A DNA stretch of 22,446 nt from Basidiobolus ranarum. Lineage: Eukaryota > Basidiobolomycota > Basidiobolomycetes > Basidiobolales. Below, piece after piece: positions 1-10,601 of the stretch. The notes under the pieces are model-generated. The model was not told where the DNA came from, did no database searches, and worked only from the letters and a program-made list of their open reading frames with translations. The position numbers were made by a program, and so were the translations under genes. How positions within the stretch are numbered: position 1 is the first letter of the stretch; every line of letters starts with the position of its first letter. Where the stretch lies: positions 1 to 22,446 of the forward strand of contig JASJQH010000186.1 in NCBI GenBank assembly GCA_040143965.1, written 5' to 3'.

Positions 1-115
1 CATCGCAAATGGAGATGGATCAAGAATGCCCTCAGCCAAGGAACTTGAAGTAGCAACTCACCAGGGTGAATACTTCACCAACATCGTTGCACAGTTTGTT
101 CGTGGCAGACAGTAG
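1..115 (+). CDS. NAD(P)H:quinone oxidoreductase, WrbA/Pst2 type (3' end only)
   Basis: Only the last 38 codons are present, read in the frame of positions 2-115 and ending in TAG at 113-115. The translation contains GDGSRMPS followed by KELEVATHQGEYF, which matches the C-terminal signature of the flavodoxin-like WrbA family (fungal Pst2/Ycp4, plant FQR1): a GDGSR.PS loop, then an EL..A..QG helix. Family members are FMN-binding cytosolic or membrane-associated enzymes that reduce quinones by two electrons and protect against oxidative stress. The flavin-binding part lies outside the window, so activity cannot be judged. An AATAAA signal follows 76 bases after the stop. The family call rests on this short but characteristic tail. 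Confidence 0.75.
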   Translation, partial: IANGDGSRMPSAKELEVATHQGEYFTNIVAQFVRGRQ

Positions 116-191
116 ACATTGATCACTAGAATTCTTAGATTTGTGTTTAATTAGCTTTGTACCATGTTAAAAACGACTTAAATTAGTGAAC

Positions 192-197
192 AATAAA
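192..197 (+). terminator. Poly(A) signal of the WrbA-like gene
   Basis: AATAAA hexamer 76 bases downstream of the TAG stop of the partial quinone oxidoreductase gene, the usual distance for fungal 3' end formation. Confidence 0.45.
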
Positions 198-1087
198 TAG
201 CGACAACAAGAAGATCATTGACGATCAAATGACTCAACTATTCTTCCCATACTACAAAAAAGAACGCAGGCATCATTTGGTGACACGAATATTTTTCTAG
301 GTCCCTTCACGATTTTCATGATCCCAATTATACTCACGCATAATAATCCTCGTGGTATCACTAGATTTCACACAATACACGTGGAAACACATTGAATGTG
401 CTAAAGTTTGGGTCGTAAACCTGTTACGCGTGTACGATGAACATATTATCTATGAAAAAACTACTGATATAGTCTAAGCTCAATGCGGAGTGCGGTGCAA
501 GATACATAAATGGATTCGTTTATACAAGAGCTTCAAGCACAACTAGTGCAGCGTTTTTAAGATGAATATAGAATAAATTGAGTATCAGAAGAATCCTGGC
601 GCACATAAGACAAAGACCAATGAGTACTTCTACAGTTCGAGATGGGTCGGCCGAGATTCTTTCTACACTTATATAGGCATTGTTGAAGCTTGTAAAAGAT
701 GGCCAAGAGGGTCAATAATTCACCGAACTGTGACGCGGATGATCACTTAATATTGCAAAGATTGCCTGTTAAGACTCTAGCCTAACGTCCAAAAGATTAT
801 TTATTACACTACTAGTTGAATACCAGCTCAAACGCATGGTTATTTTAGGCAATGTTCGAATACCAGATCACCATGGATCGAATGCATGTTATTCAATACG
901 TCCACTTTTAGTAATTCTACTTGGAATGTAACCAAACCCGTTTCGTAATGCATGTAGAAAGATGGATTTAAATAGGACTGTATCTCCACTCCCTTGGATA
1001 ACAATTTTTTCATTCTTGAGGTTCTTTCTCTCAACTAGTATTTTTCTTATTTGTAAATATAGACGCTCTGTTGAACTCGAAATAAGG
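198..1087. other. Non-coding stretch upstream of the globin gene
   Basis: About 0.9 kb without a convincing gene on either strand. Open frames here are short and have no recognisable motif. The last 130 bases are pyrimidine-rich and probably form the promoter and 5' leader of the truncated haemoglobin. The globin frame stays open back to an ATG at 962 and would add a hydrophobic leader (see the globin entry). Confidence 0.5.
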
Positions 1088-1528
1088 ATGTCAGAGTGTC
1101 CCAGTGTTAGCTGTGAATTAGACTCAATAGAGCCAGCTGAGGGAACGGTCCTGGCAATATTAGGAGTGGAGAAGGTTGGGAAGATAGTGAAGCAATTCTA
1201 TCATTACAATACAACTGTTGAGGCCACTCGAGTATTCTTCAACGGAATCAATATCGAACGTTTGGAGCGCATACAAACTGTATTTCTAGTACATCTTCTG
1301 GGTGGTCAACAGATGAACACTCGTAGGATGCGTGCGGTTCACAAACGCTTGCTAGATCTAACTGATGCCAACTTCGATGCGGTTTTGATTAACCTACACC
1401 GTGCTTGTGTGGACCTGGAGGTTAGTGAGGAGCTGTTGGAAAGAATCATGGCCGCTGCTGAGACAACTAGAGACGATGTGCTTGGACGCAGTCACTTTCG
1501 CTCATTGAAAAGTCGATCTTGTGTCTAG
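1088..1528 (+). CDS. Truncated (2/2) haemoglobin, group I type
   Basis: Single-exon gene, 146 aa from the ATG at 1088, close to the 115-140 aa usual for truncated globins. Visible family marks are B-helix Phe37-Tyr38 (Tyr at B10), the FFNGINIERLERIQ segment with Gln63 in the distal E-helix region, the LLGG turn (residues 70-73), the proximal haem-ligand His85 in MRAVHKRLL, the FDAVL segment (96-100), and the C-terminal TRDDVLGR motif (127-134). The AB-corner Gly-Gly is half kept (Gly26-Val27). Family members bind O2 and NO and often act in NO detoxification; that role is inferred here. The frame is open back to an ATG at 962, which would add 42 residues with a hydrophobic run. I prefer 1088 because it places the globin core at the usual distance from the N-terminus, but a membrane-anchored form is possible. 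The next gene converges from the right. Confidence 0.85.
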   Translation: MSECPSVSCELDSIEPAEGTVLAILGVEKVGKIVKQFYHYNTTVEATRVFFNGINIERLERIQTVFLVHLLGGQQMNTRRMRAVHKRLLDLTDANFDAVLINLHRACVDLEVSEELLERIMAAAETTRDDVLGRSHFRSLKSRSCV

Positions 1529-1922
1529 AAAGGTGGGCGAAACGCACATCTTCAGTAGGCTCGGATAAGACTGACGATAGATTGGATTCACTGTATTTGA
1601 CAGATTATTTATGCGCAGATGTCGTAATTTAAAGACATTTTTATTATAGCGAGGGGCTAGGGAGTACAGGATATGGTTAGGGATAGGGATAGGGTTAGAT
1701 GACACACACAATAATATAAAAACCATCCCAAATCCCAAGCCTAATGAAACGTTCCAGTCTATTTTTGAACCCCGCAGTGTCAATCTCTAGTAATCATAAA
1801 AATAAACATGAAGCGATTCGACGCTGAATACATAACAATCAAAATACATGGGAGGCCATCGTCTAATACCAGAAAAGAGGATTTTTAAATACAAATGTTG
1901 ATGCTAGAAGTAATATGAATGA
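1529..1922. other. Convergent 3' region between globin and XMAP215-like genes
   Basis: This stretch holds the 3' ends of two converging genes. It contains a telomere-like tract at 1675-1699, an AATAAA at 1801-1806 (plus strand, possibly for the globin) and a TTTATT near 1640, which reads AATAAA on the minus strand and may serve the XMAP215-like gene. No further coding potential is visible. Confidence 0.5.
1675..1699 (+). repeat. Interstitial telomere-like tract
   Basis: Four consecutive (T/A)TAGGG-type units in 25 bases: TTAGGG, ATAGGG, ATAGGG, then TTAG. TTAGGG is the telomere repeat of most fungi. Here the tract lies between two genes, so it is either a relic of repair or a telobox-like protein-binding site. 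Confidence 0.6.
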
Positions 1923-3718
1923 TCAAGCCACTGTGTTTCGCGAATTGGAGAATCCCTGTGTTGGATGCAACGATGAACTTGTTAGTGATTCCTGCACCAT
2001 CGGCCAATGTAGATGGTGAAACTTACCGAATAGTCAAACATTTTTTTGATCGAGTCTAGTCGCTCCGGAGCTACAGGCTTCTGTGGGGTTTCTAAAGAAT
2101 CTTCGTGAGTACTAATCAGGTGGCATATAGATCATACATTTACCAACCTTTCTTGGCCTGCTTTCCTGGGGTTTCAAACATAGACAATGATAACACCAGA
2201 GATTTGGATTTCACGGATCTTGAGAACACCGATTTGGCTGGGCTACTAATCATGCTTACACGTTTAGTGGTTGGTTGAGTAGGTGTGGTTGATCTGGATT
2301 TGAGTGAGCGTATAGAAGTTGGAGTTGCCAATGAGGAGTGGACTGAGCTTTCCGACTCGGCCGATGCAGGCCTTGATAGGTATTCACCATCCAGTTTTAC
2401 CCCAAAGCGACGAATGTACATTTGAAAAGCGTGACTCAAATCTCTCAATCGACTTTCTACTGCTTCTTCGGCCTGAGGATGTTGTTGACGGAACTCTCTA
2501 AGTTCTTGTACTCCCTGTAGATCAATTTAAGAACATGAGTTGATGATTTGTATGGAAGTGCGGTAAACTTACATACCTCATACATGGTGGAACCACGTCT
2601 AATTCTCTTGAAGATTCTGTCTAATTGATCGTCAATATTTTCGATTGGACTTGTCGAGCAGCTACGCAGAGAGAGAGACTTGACAGAACTTTTAGGAGAC
2701 AGAGTAAGGTTTTCATAAGAAGTGTTGAATTTGTCTTCCAGCAGACGACGATCTGGATATGTGAGCGATGGTTGAGTAAATGGCAACCGAAATAGCGCAT
2801 GTAAGGTGACTTACCAACAGTAGAAGAGCTCTGCAATGAATGAAGGATTTTGACATAAATAGGGCTTTGAGCAGAGTTTGGGATAAGTGAAAGTCGAGTA
2901 AAGATTTTCTCTTTGTATATGTGTATTAGTAAACTTAGTATGGATTTCACAGTTTGCCATGGATTGTTCGTAAACTTGAATCGTTGAGTTACTGAACACC
3001 ACTCTTGAGAATTAAAATCCTCCAGAAAGATGTTTATATCCGCCAGCAGCCTATCTACATTGACTTTCTTAAGCTTAATCTGCTCACGTAAGCCTTTGGC
3101 AACACGCCATATCAGCTTCTGAACAATATCATAACACTGGTAGTGCTCCTCCAAATTCTCCTCGTTTTTTATGAGGCCGTTGATGTGTAGAATAAATGTT
3201 TTGAAAAGCACTCTGTCCATATAAATCAATCAATATCATAGCGCAAGAATGATGGAAATCTAAATAAAGTGCTACCTGCAGATAGTATTGGGGTGAACGC
3301 GTTTCACAGTTTTACAAAACACCGAATTAAGTGAATCTTTGGTGGAAATCCCGTCGGTAGGTGGGATTTTACTAACAAACTCATCCAAGAGATACTTGAC
3401 GAGTCGCGTAAAAAGTTGATAGAGTGGATCGTATTTGAGGGTGGCAACTATCTCTGTGGTGGATGATAGCTTAGTTAGCGCTGATAATAGGTTTTTGGTT
3501 TGTTGGACCCACACCTTGCCAACTTGGCCGTATTCAAACAAAAGAGATAGCTTTAAGGTGAGGGCAATGAACAAATCGTTTGAGTGTGGAATAAGAGAGT
3601 TTGGATCTTTAGAGGCAAGGCTCACTATCTGCTTCGCGGCCTCGATCGTTTGACCAGTATCACCCCGTACGACAGTTCCGGCTAATAATTCACGTCGGAT
3701 TAAACTAGCTTGGCTCAT
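1923..3718 (-). CDS. XMAP215/ch-TOG family C-terminal domain protein lacking TOG domains
   Basis: Minus-strand gene of six exons: 3718-3276, 3212-2815, 2752-2577, 2514-2148, 2091-2027 and 1955-1923 (introns 56-71 nt), giving 493 aa. Residues about 12-280 match the conserved helical C-terminal domain of XMAP215/ch-TOG/Dis1/MOR1, including TKLSSTTEIV, YLLDEF, VDRLLADINIFL and the IPNSAQSPIYVKIL stretch. After a Ser-rich linker come IDDQLDRIFKRI (320-331) and GVQELREFRQQHPQAEEAV (from 340), the family's IF.KI...EGL.EL helix pair. The tail is Ser/Thr/Lys-rich. In full-length relatives this domain docks adaptors and regulators, while N-terminal TOG domains bind tubulin. No TOG domain can fit upstream, because the divergent Gemin5 gene starts at 4487. 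An alternative first exon starting at ATG 3939 is possible. The last two introns are the least certain; the final acceptor was chosen for its CACTAAC branch site. Confidence 0.8.
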
Positions 3719-4486
3719 AATGCACAAAAGCTTACTGGGACTGAACAGAGGAAAAGGAATTGATTGACACGAGCACAAGTACAGGCCGAGATATATTTAA
3801 GAGAAAAACTGTAACTAATAGGAGTAGTAAATTTGAAGATCAATTGATCCAAGAATTCAGATAGTGAGATAATTGAGCTATTTAAGGAGCACCATTGTTG
3901 ATATAGATCACTTGTTCTGTCACTCATTCGATCTCCCATTCACCAATTCCAGCTTCAGTAAATAAAACACTCTCATTCGACAACTCTTCAGTTGAAGCCA
4001 TTTAAATCCTAGTGTTACTACTATTTCTATTTCCACCCGACATCCATCCGCAAACCAGTCATATCACCAGCCAACCATCACTTTGCAATTGTTTACTCAT
4101 AACAATCACTCACTAGATTTGATTGGATTGTTGGACAATACGCGCTAACCGCTACTGTTGGTCAGAGAAATTGTGTCACTTCTTACATTTGGAATTCCAT
4201 CGGTCGCCTCGGTCGCATCGTCGCGAATAAAATGAAAATACTTTCATTATGGTTTGCTACATCTTGTTGCGAAGGGGATCCACTAGGCCAATCAAAACCT
4301 GAGGTTCTGTTTCTCTTGGTCAGACTTCATAATTTTTACATGTAATCAAAAAGTTGTTTAAAATGGGCAATTTAATCGCGCGGATTTATATCCATTTGGA
4401 CACCATGAATTTTTTTCAGAGTTAGTAAATTGGAATGAAGTTAGAGATAAGGATCATACGGTAACCTAAAAATCCCTCCTCTTGCA
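3719..4486. promoter_or_regulatory. Divergent promoter region between XMAP215-like and Gemin5 genes
   Basis: The two genes face away from each other across about 0.77 kb (0.55 kb if the minus gene begins at 3939). The minus-strand frame from ATG 3939 encodes about 40 plausible residues that could be an extra first coding exon, but no donor/acceptor pair is clearly best. The rest is AT-rich without repeats or recognisable elements. Confidence 0.5.
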
Positions 4487-7400
4487 ATGACCTCAGTGAG
4501 CAAATACCAGGCTTTCCCGCCTTCTTCGAACTGGTATGCATCACAGGTATCTAGTTACTCTTCAACCACTGGTCTATTTTTATATGGGGCCAGAGGTTCC
4601 ATTGTACTTTTGAATGCCAGAACTTTAGAATTTCAAGGTCTGTTGATCGCACATAATATACGAGTTAATGCTATAGTAGCCTCAAAATTAGATAAATTTT
4701 GTCTTACTGCTGGTGGAGATAAGAAAGTGAAATGTTGGGATTTAGTTGAACGAACAACAATTAGTACTCACGAATTACACAAGGTTCGTTTATTAGCTAA
4801 ACAAGAAAGAGAAATATTCCACATCAGAGTAATAAACATCACCTACATTTATGTTAATCTACCAATCTTTTTTTGGTTATAGAATGAAGTTCAATCGTTG
4901 GCGTGGTCTACCAATGAGGAGTTTTATGTATCAGGTAGGTAACAGTCCAAGGACTATTTTCTTTCGAGTATTGCTTGGGTTGCGGTTGATTCAAAAATCA
5001 TTCTCAGGGGATAAGTCCGGCTATATTGTAGCTTGGAATCCAACTACCGAGAAGGTTCAGAAAGCGAATCTTCAAAATTCTGGAATATTTTGTATAGAAC
5101 CGTCACCCACACACAATAATGTTTTCGCGGTTGGGTAAGGATATGTCTAGCATTATATGAAGTCTTTTCATTCTAATTCTTACATACAATTATATACTTA
5201 TTGATTAGCTATCAGAATGGTACGATGATGATTCTAAAGATAACACCAGAGGAAGAGATGAGTGTACTGTTTAGATTGAAGGGACATGATGATGAGATAC
5301 ACTCCTTATCGTGGCAGGAGGCAGGGTGGGATACTTCTGAAGCTGGTAAAGATCAATTAGAAATAAGGACTGCAATATACATAGGTACTGGGGCTAATTA
5401 GTAACGTATATCTAGAGTATAGACGTTTGGCATCGGGATCTCGTGATAAAAGTGTCAAGGTGTGGGATGTACCAAATGAACGACAAATGCTGAGTCTCAA
5501 GCTTCCAAAGGCAAAGGGACATTTGACAGAACAACAGAAATCACGTATTTGGACATCTGTGATGTGGGATCCTAGTTCCGCTCACAAATTGATCTGCAGC
5601 TCTTATATGTTGGTTAAACTGTTGCTCTTGAACGTAGATTGCTGTTCTAATTACCAACTTCGATTTTAGGGGTGAGATTATTATATGTGATACAAAGGAC
5701 GAGAGATGGATTAAAGAGAGATTCAAGGAAGGCCATTCTAGATGCGTGTTTAGTATGGTTCCTGTAAAAGATAGTCAGAGCATGATTACAACGTCTATGG
5801 ATCGACAGGTATGCGTGAGCAACATCGAATAGCGAAAGGTGAGTTAGGCGATATTAACTGGCCAATATTTAGATCATACTTTGGAATACAGGCAATAGGA
5901 AACCAAGGTCGTCGATTCAAGGCTTAGGTGGCTTTGTTTACTCTCTTGATATGTCCGAGCAAGATCCGACTAAAGTAGCTATGGGCTTGGGAGACAATAC
6001 CATCAGAATTTGGAATTACACGGACAAAGAAAAGCCTTATGATTCCAAGCTAATCTGGAAAGGGTTGAAAGGAAAAATAACTCGGGTAATGCTACAGATT
6101 GCCATAATTCACTTCATTTGCACTTACTAAAGCCTAGTTACCAGATCAAATGGCACCCTTTAGAGGAGGGCATCTTAGCATATGGCACAGATGCCGGTAA
6201 TTTTGGGATCATAGATGTATATACTGAAACCATCAAATCCTTCAAATCCTACCATAAATCCACTGTATACTCCATGGATTGGTGTAAAAGATCCAACTTC
6301 GATCCAACCGACGAGTCGAATGAATGGGCAATCTTGACTTGCGGTGGGGATGGGAAAGTCTTAATCAGTGAGGCCAAACGACCTGATAAGGCTTCAAAGA
6401 ATGTGAATGACTTTGTTGAGGAGAAGAATCCAGAGTGGATTCAGTCTATTAAAGTATGAACGCCTGATACAAGTGTTATTTTACAAACTTATTTTCTAAA
6501 ACTGGTGGTTTTTGACTAGGAGAAAAAGCAGAATCTAGCGAAGCGTTCTGAAGTGGCTATAGATCCTACGGGCGAGTTTTTGGCCTTAGGGAATACCGAT
6601 GGTTCGGTCGAAGTGTACCGATTGCCTTCCTTCAAATTGGTATATAGATTCATTGGTCAGCGTCAGACAATCAACAGAATGAAGTGGAAAGTTCACAATG
6701 TCCCTTCTGAAAATCCTGACTCGCCAGGTATGTCTATTACATGGACATTTCTGCTTCTTAAAATTTGACCTTCTACATCAATCACTAGAGCTTACAAAGT
6801 ATTGGCTTGCTTCGGGCTCCGACGATAATTCAATTTGTATTCATGATATCGTTACTACTGAAACTATTGAGGGTTTGATTATTTTGCAATATATCTGTGC
6901 TTTCGTGTACTAAATTAGCGCTATTTATATATAGAGATACCTATTCCTCAAACCTCTGCATTTCAATTACTCCGCGGCCATCGTAAGGGAATAACAGACT
7001 TGAGTTGGTCATGGTCAGAGCCTTATAAGCTAGCCTCTACCTCCTTTGATGGATCGTGTTTGGTACTCTTGACTGAGGATATATTCATGTTCCCTTGAAT
7101 GTATGTTAATTATTTCGATATCTAGGTTTGGAATGTGATGACTGGTGAAAAGTTGGGGCAATTTCAAGCAGAGTGCGGAAGAGCTATGTGTACGATATGG
7201 TCTATCCTTGACCCAAGTCAGATTTTTGTAGGACTGGATGAGCAAATGGTATGTCTCTGGAGAGTTTCAGAACACCCCTATGTTAAAAGTAAGACTTTCT
7301 ACTATGATTTTGTATACTTTCCCACATTGATAAAATCCAAAGAAAAACCAGATTCCACCGTAAAAAATAAGCCCAAAGTAGAGGTATCAGAGGTGGAGCA

Positions 7401-9241
7401 ATCAAACGTTGTGAGCTCCGTAGATTTACTTTCCCCGTCAGATAATTTGGATGAGCCTAGTAACAAACAACCCTCGATAGCAACAACTGTGACCGCTTCA
7501 TCCACTTCCACCCGAAAGAAGCGTAGTAACGAGAAAAAAGCGAAGACAAATTTGTTCCCTCGTAGCAGTAGCGCGTTCATGTCAGAGACGCGAAAAAATA
7601 TGCAACAAAATTGCTTGGACTTGGCCAAAAAATGGGCAGAGCTAAAGGGAGAAAAAGCAGGACCCGTTTCCAGCGAATCCAAAGGCATTGAGAAAAAAGA
7701 CGATACAAATGTGGTGGAACTGTTGTTTGGTGAAAGAAGAGAATTACTTGATCTTCTAGATATGGAAGGTATTCACCAATCATGTACAAATTTTGAAGGT
7801 ATAGCACTAATCAGCCAAATTGGCATTTTGTATCATTAGCCCAAGCATTGCGAGCGAATCCAAACACATCAGACCTTCAATTGCCTTTGCTAGTATGGCA
7901 AGGTAACCTTGAAGGGGCTTTAACCGAAGTGCTAAACTCCGATCCTCCTTCTATGAATCACATGCCGTTGGTGGCACTTAGTCCGATGGGTAAGATTGAA
8001 GTTGCTACAATTTTCTAGACATGATGCTTACTTGTGTGTATTAGCTGGCCAAGATATGTGGAGATCTTTTCTTAAAGCCTACGCCTCCAAGCTTGCAAAA
8101 TCTGGTGACTATCATACTGCTGTATTGTTCTATGTTGGTTGCTCGTGTATTTATGAGGCTATTGAGGTATATTGTGAAGCTGAATTATTCAGGTAAACAA
8201 CCTACTGCAAAAGGAAGATCATCTTGCCAATATTTACGTAGCTTTAAATTAGAGAAGCGTACATACTTGCGAAGTTACGACTATCGAGTGAAAACCCTGT
8301 CATTACAGAGGTTCTATGCAAATGGGCCACACAACTCGAGCAAAAGGGGTTGTATGAACAAGCATGCCAATGGTAGATACATTCTCTCTGCATACATATA
8401 TATGATATAAAATTGATCCCACGTTTGTTTCAAGCTATCTCACTGCCAACCTGAATGACGACGCCATCAATGCTTTAGCTCGACGAAACGATCTATCTGC
8501 TCTTCGATCAGCTGCAGGTTTGGCAGAGATATTAGGAGACTCTTCAACACCCGAGCGCTTCTTTAGATATGCTTTAGAATCTCATCGCAGGGGAGAATTC
8601 GCTGAAGCCGTTGAAATTTATCAAAAGTGCTCATTTGAGAAAAGCTCGGTATATTTGATGATTTTAGGTGTAGAGAAATGGATGTTAGAAAACAATCCTC
8701 AAACTAATGAGGCAATGAATCGCGAAGACACTGCCTCATTGGTGACCAATTGTAGTGAACCGAATAACTCGAAGCAAAAATTACAATTTGTAGAAACCAT
8801 CCTACAGCTTTGGAGAGGCTATGGTGTCCATATGGAGGAGTTAAATGGATTAATTGAATTACTTCAACGAGAAAAAGAAAATTTTGATATGCTAAGGCAT
8901 GACCACTTGGTAAATCCTCGTCGCTGTTTATTACAAAGTGAACGTTTTCATATCTAACCTTTGCTTACTTGGGATCTATTTAACAGGGACAAACGGCTTA
9001 CCACCTGACTCTGCACACTCTAAGCTTGGTTAGCTCAAACATCACAGAAGCATTAAATCGATTGACTATTCTAGAGGAGAATCTACGTTTGAAAGCAGAT
9101 CAAGCACAAATTGAATGGGTCAACCAGATTGTATTTGATAGAGATATGGTTGGCATTGAGAACCTAAGAAAATATCTAGAAGAGCAAGTAGTAAATCCCC
9201 TGCCCCTACTTAATCCAAGTGATGACTCTGTATCTACATAG
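4487..9241 (+). CDS. Gemin5 homologue (SMN-complex WD40 protein)
   Basis: Seventeen exons: 4487-4783, 4883-4934, 5008-5134, 5209-5345, 5416-5608, 5670-5808, 5873-6085, 6145-6453, 6520-6727, 6789-6872, 6935-7062, 7126-7768, 7840-7989, 8045-8192, 8253-8372, 8435-8909 and 8987-9241; introns 55-99 nt; 1225 aa (human 1508). Gemin5 recognises the Sm site and cap of snRNAs and hands them to the SMN complex for Sm-core assembly. Residues 1 to about 680 form the tandem WD40 propellers: the N-terminal SNWYASQ, GHDDEIHSLSW, LASGSRDKSVKVWD, ITTSMDRQ, YHKSTVY and LASGSDDNS all align with human Gemin5. The cap-contacting Trp-Tyr pair is kept (W16, Y17). A charged linker (about 695-770) leads to NLFPRSSSAF (771 on), then a TPR-like dimerisation region (844 to about 1140) with QACQCYLTANLNDDAI. 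The end is short compared with the human C-terminal RNA-binding part. The exon 4/5 and 12/13 junctions are the least certain. Confidence 0.92.
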
Positions 9242-9412
9242 CTGCAGGGATACTCCGCGCATAAGTACTATTCTGATTCTAGCACAACCTTTACTGTAAC
9301 TGTCAAATAGCATTCGTCAAGTAAAGATATCCATCATGTTGGTTAGTAATAACCCATGAGTTGAAACCAATTTTACGTATTTGTCAGCCAAATTCTGTTG
9401 ACCAAATTCACG

Positions 9413-9441
9413 GCAAGTATTAGGGCAAGTATTAGGGTTAG
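9413..9441 (+). repeat. 12-bp tandem duplication merging into a telomere-like unit
   Basis: GCAAGTATTAGG occurs twice head to tail (9413-9424 and 9425-9436) and is followed by GTTAGA, so the second copy ends in TTAGGGTTAG. It lies 171 bases after the Gemin5 stop. Confidence 0.7.
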
Positions 9442-10069
9442 ATATCTGGCTATGAAAGGCTTATCCGAAACCGACGATGAAATAGTCTTTATGGTTTTGT
9501 TGTTGGGTTGGCTACTGAGTCATCTGTTGATCTTTAGTCTATATTTGGGCATAAAACAATCAAGTCACTATTCTAGAAATAATAACAATCAATATATATA
9601 TGTTTACGGTAACTATGTTCAATCGGAACCTCATGAAACATTCGCACGCAGAAACCAATTATCATGCTGAAGATCCACGACTCTGAACCACGTTTTCAAT
9701 AAGAGAGTTCGTTGGTAAAGAAGTCCCCTAGTCAGTTTCGTGCGGTACATATACGGTACATATATATCGTCCTCCAGCTCCCTACACGACTGTAACAAAC
9801 TCTCCACATGGAGAATATTCATTGTTTCGCTGCCATATGTTCAGGATTAGTCAGTTCAATCTCCTTGTTCTTCTTTACAAGGGATGACGGCAACTTGATG
9901 TTCTAGAATCACTGTCGATTATTTATAAACAAAATATATACAACTGCTTATCTATTTGCCTAATATAGACGATAATAAATGAAATACAAATACCTAAAAT
10001 TTGTGCTTCTCTTTGTTACTTTATATAATTTAAACCTGCTTTGTTTACTCTTTTTATGTCCTTTTTTGT

Positions 10070-10090
10070 CCGTATTCCGTATTCTGTATT
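10070..10090 (+). repeat. 7-bp tandem repeat, three copies
   Basis: CCGTATT, CCGTATT and CTGTATT lie in direct succession about 0.5 kb before the Rax2-like gene. This is a small imperfect microsatellite with no evident function. Confidence 0.6.
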
Positions 10091-10601
10091 TATATTGTAT
10101 AGAATAGCCTTCGAAACCAGTAGGAAATTAAGAGTTCTTGCCGAAAACTGCAGATTAACTGAATACAACCAGACTATATCCCGCATATGATATGCACTCG
10201 GAAAACTCTTAATGACTGATCATTTGATTGTAGCTTTGTGAGCTTGAGTTAGCGCTGTTTGCTTGCAGATTTTGTCAGCAATCAATTGTTCTGTCTTCAA
10301 CCACTCTTCTTCCTCAGACTAGTTCACTTTCCCTCCCTTTCCTTATATTACTTCAGTCTAAGCACTACCTAACTTTTGTTTTTGCCTATTTTTGTTGCTT
10401 CCATAGGCAGATGAGAGGTCATAGAAAATCTTTTCCCCAATCTCACACTCGCAAATAATTCATACGACGATCAACAAAAGGGTTCTCTCACCACCAATTT
10501 ACCTTTCTGATTTACATTAAGAGTATTTTTCGTGGAATAAGACTGTAAACGCTTTGGCTTTTACAGGTCCTATCAAACTCAAAACCACTTAAATATATAG
10601 A

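Larger units (their letters stand above)
9242..10601. other. Non-coding stretch between Gemin5 and Rax2-like genes
   Basis: About 1.36 kb. The 9398-9670 frame has no family match, and its only ATG (9452) would give a 72-aa product, so I do not call it. It contains a 12-bp tandem duplication at 9413-9436, a 7-bp triplet repeat at 10070-10090 and a pyrimidine-rich stretch at 10300-10400 typical of a fungal promoter for the Rax2-like gene. Confidence 0.5.

Noticed and set aside
1502-1783. 93-aa minus-strand frame across the telomere-like tract
   Set aside because: It overlaps the globin 3' end, its sequence is repeat-derived in part, and nothing in it resembles a known protein.
2111-2142. A 32-nt intron, or a stop at 2140, at the end of the XMAP215-like gene
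   Set aside because: A 56-nt intron (2092-2147) keeps the frame and leads into more charged, coding-like sequence; 32 nt would be far below the size of other introns here.
5376-5415. A 31-nt intron (GTACTGG donor) in the Gemin5 gene
   Set aside because: A 70-nt intron with donor at 5346 (GTAAAG) gives the same frame, fits the intron sizes of this gene and uses the same acceptor.
9398-9670. Open frame on + strand with a hydrophobic stretch
   Set aside because: It begins at TTG, its first ATG (9452) gives 72 aa, it has low-complexity Asn/Tyr sequence downstream and no family motif; it lies in AT-rich intergenic DNA.
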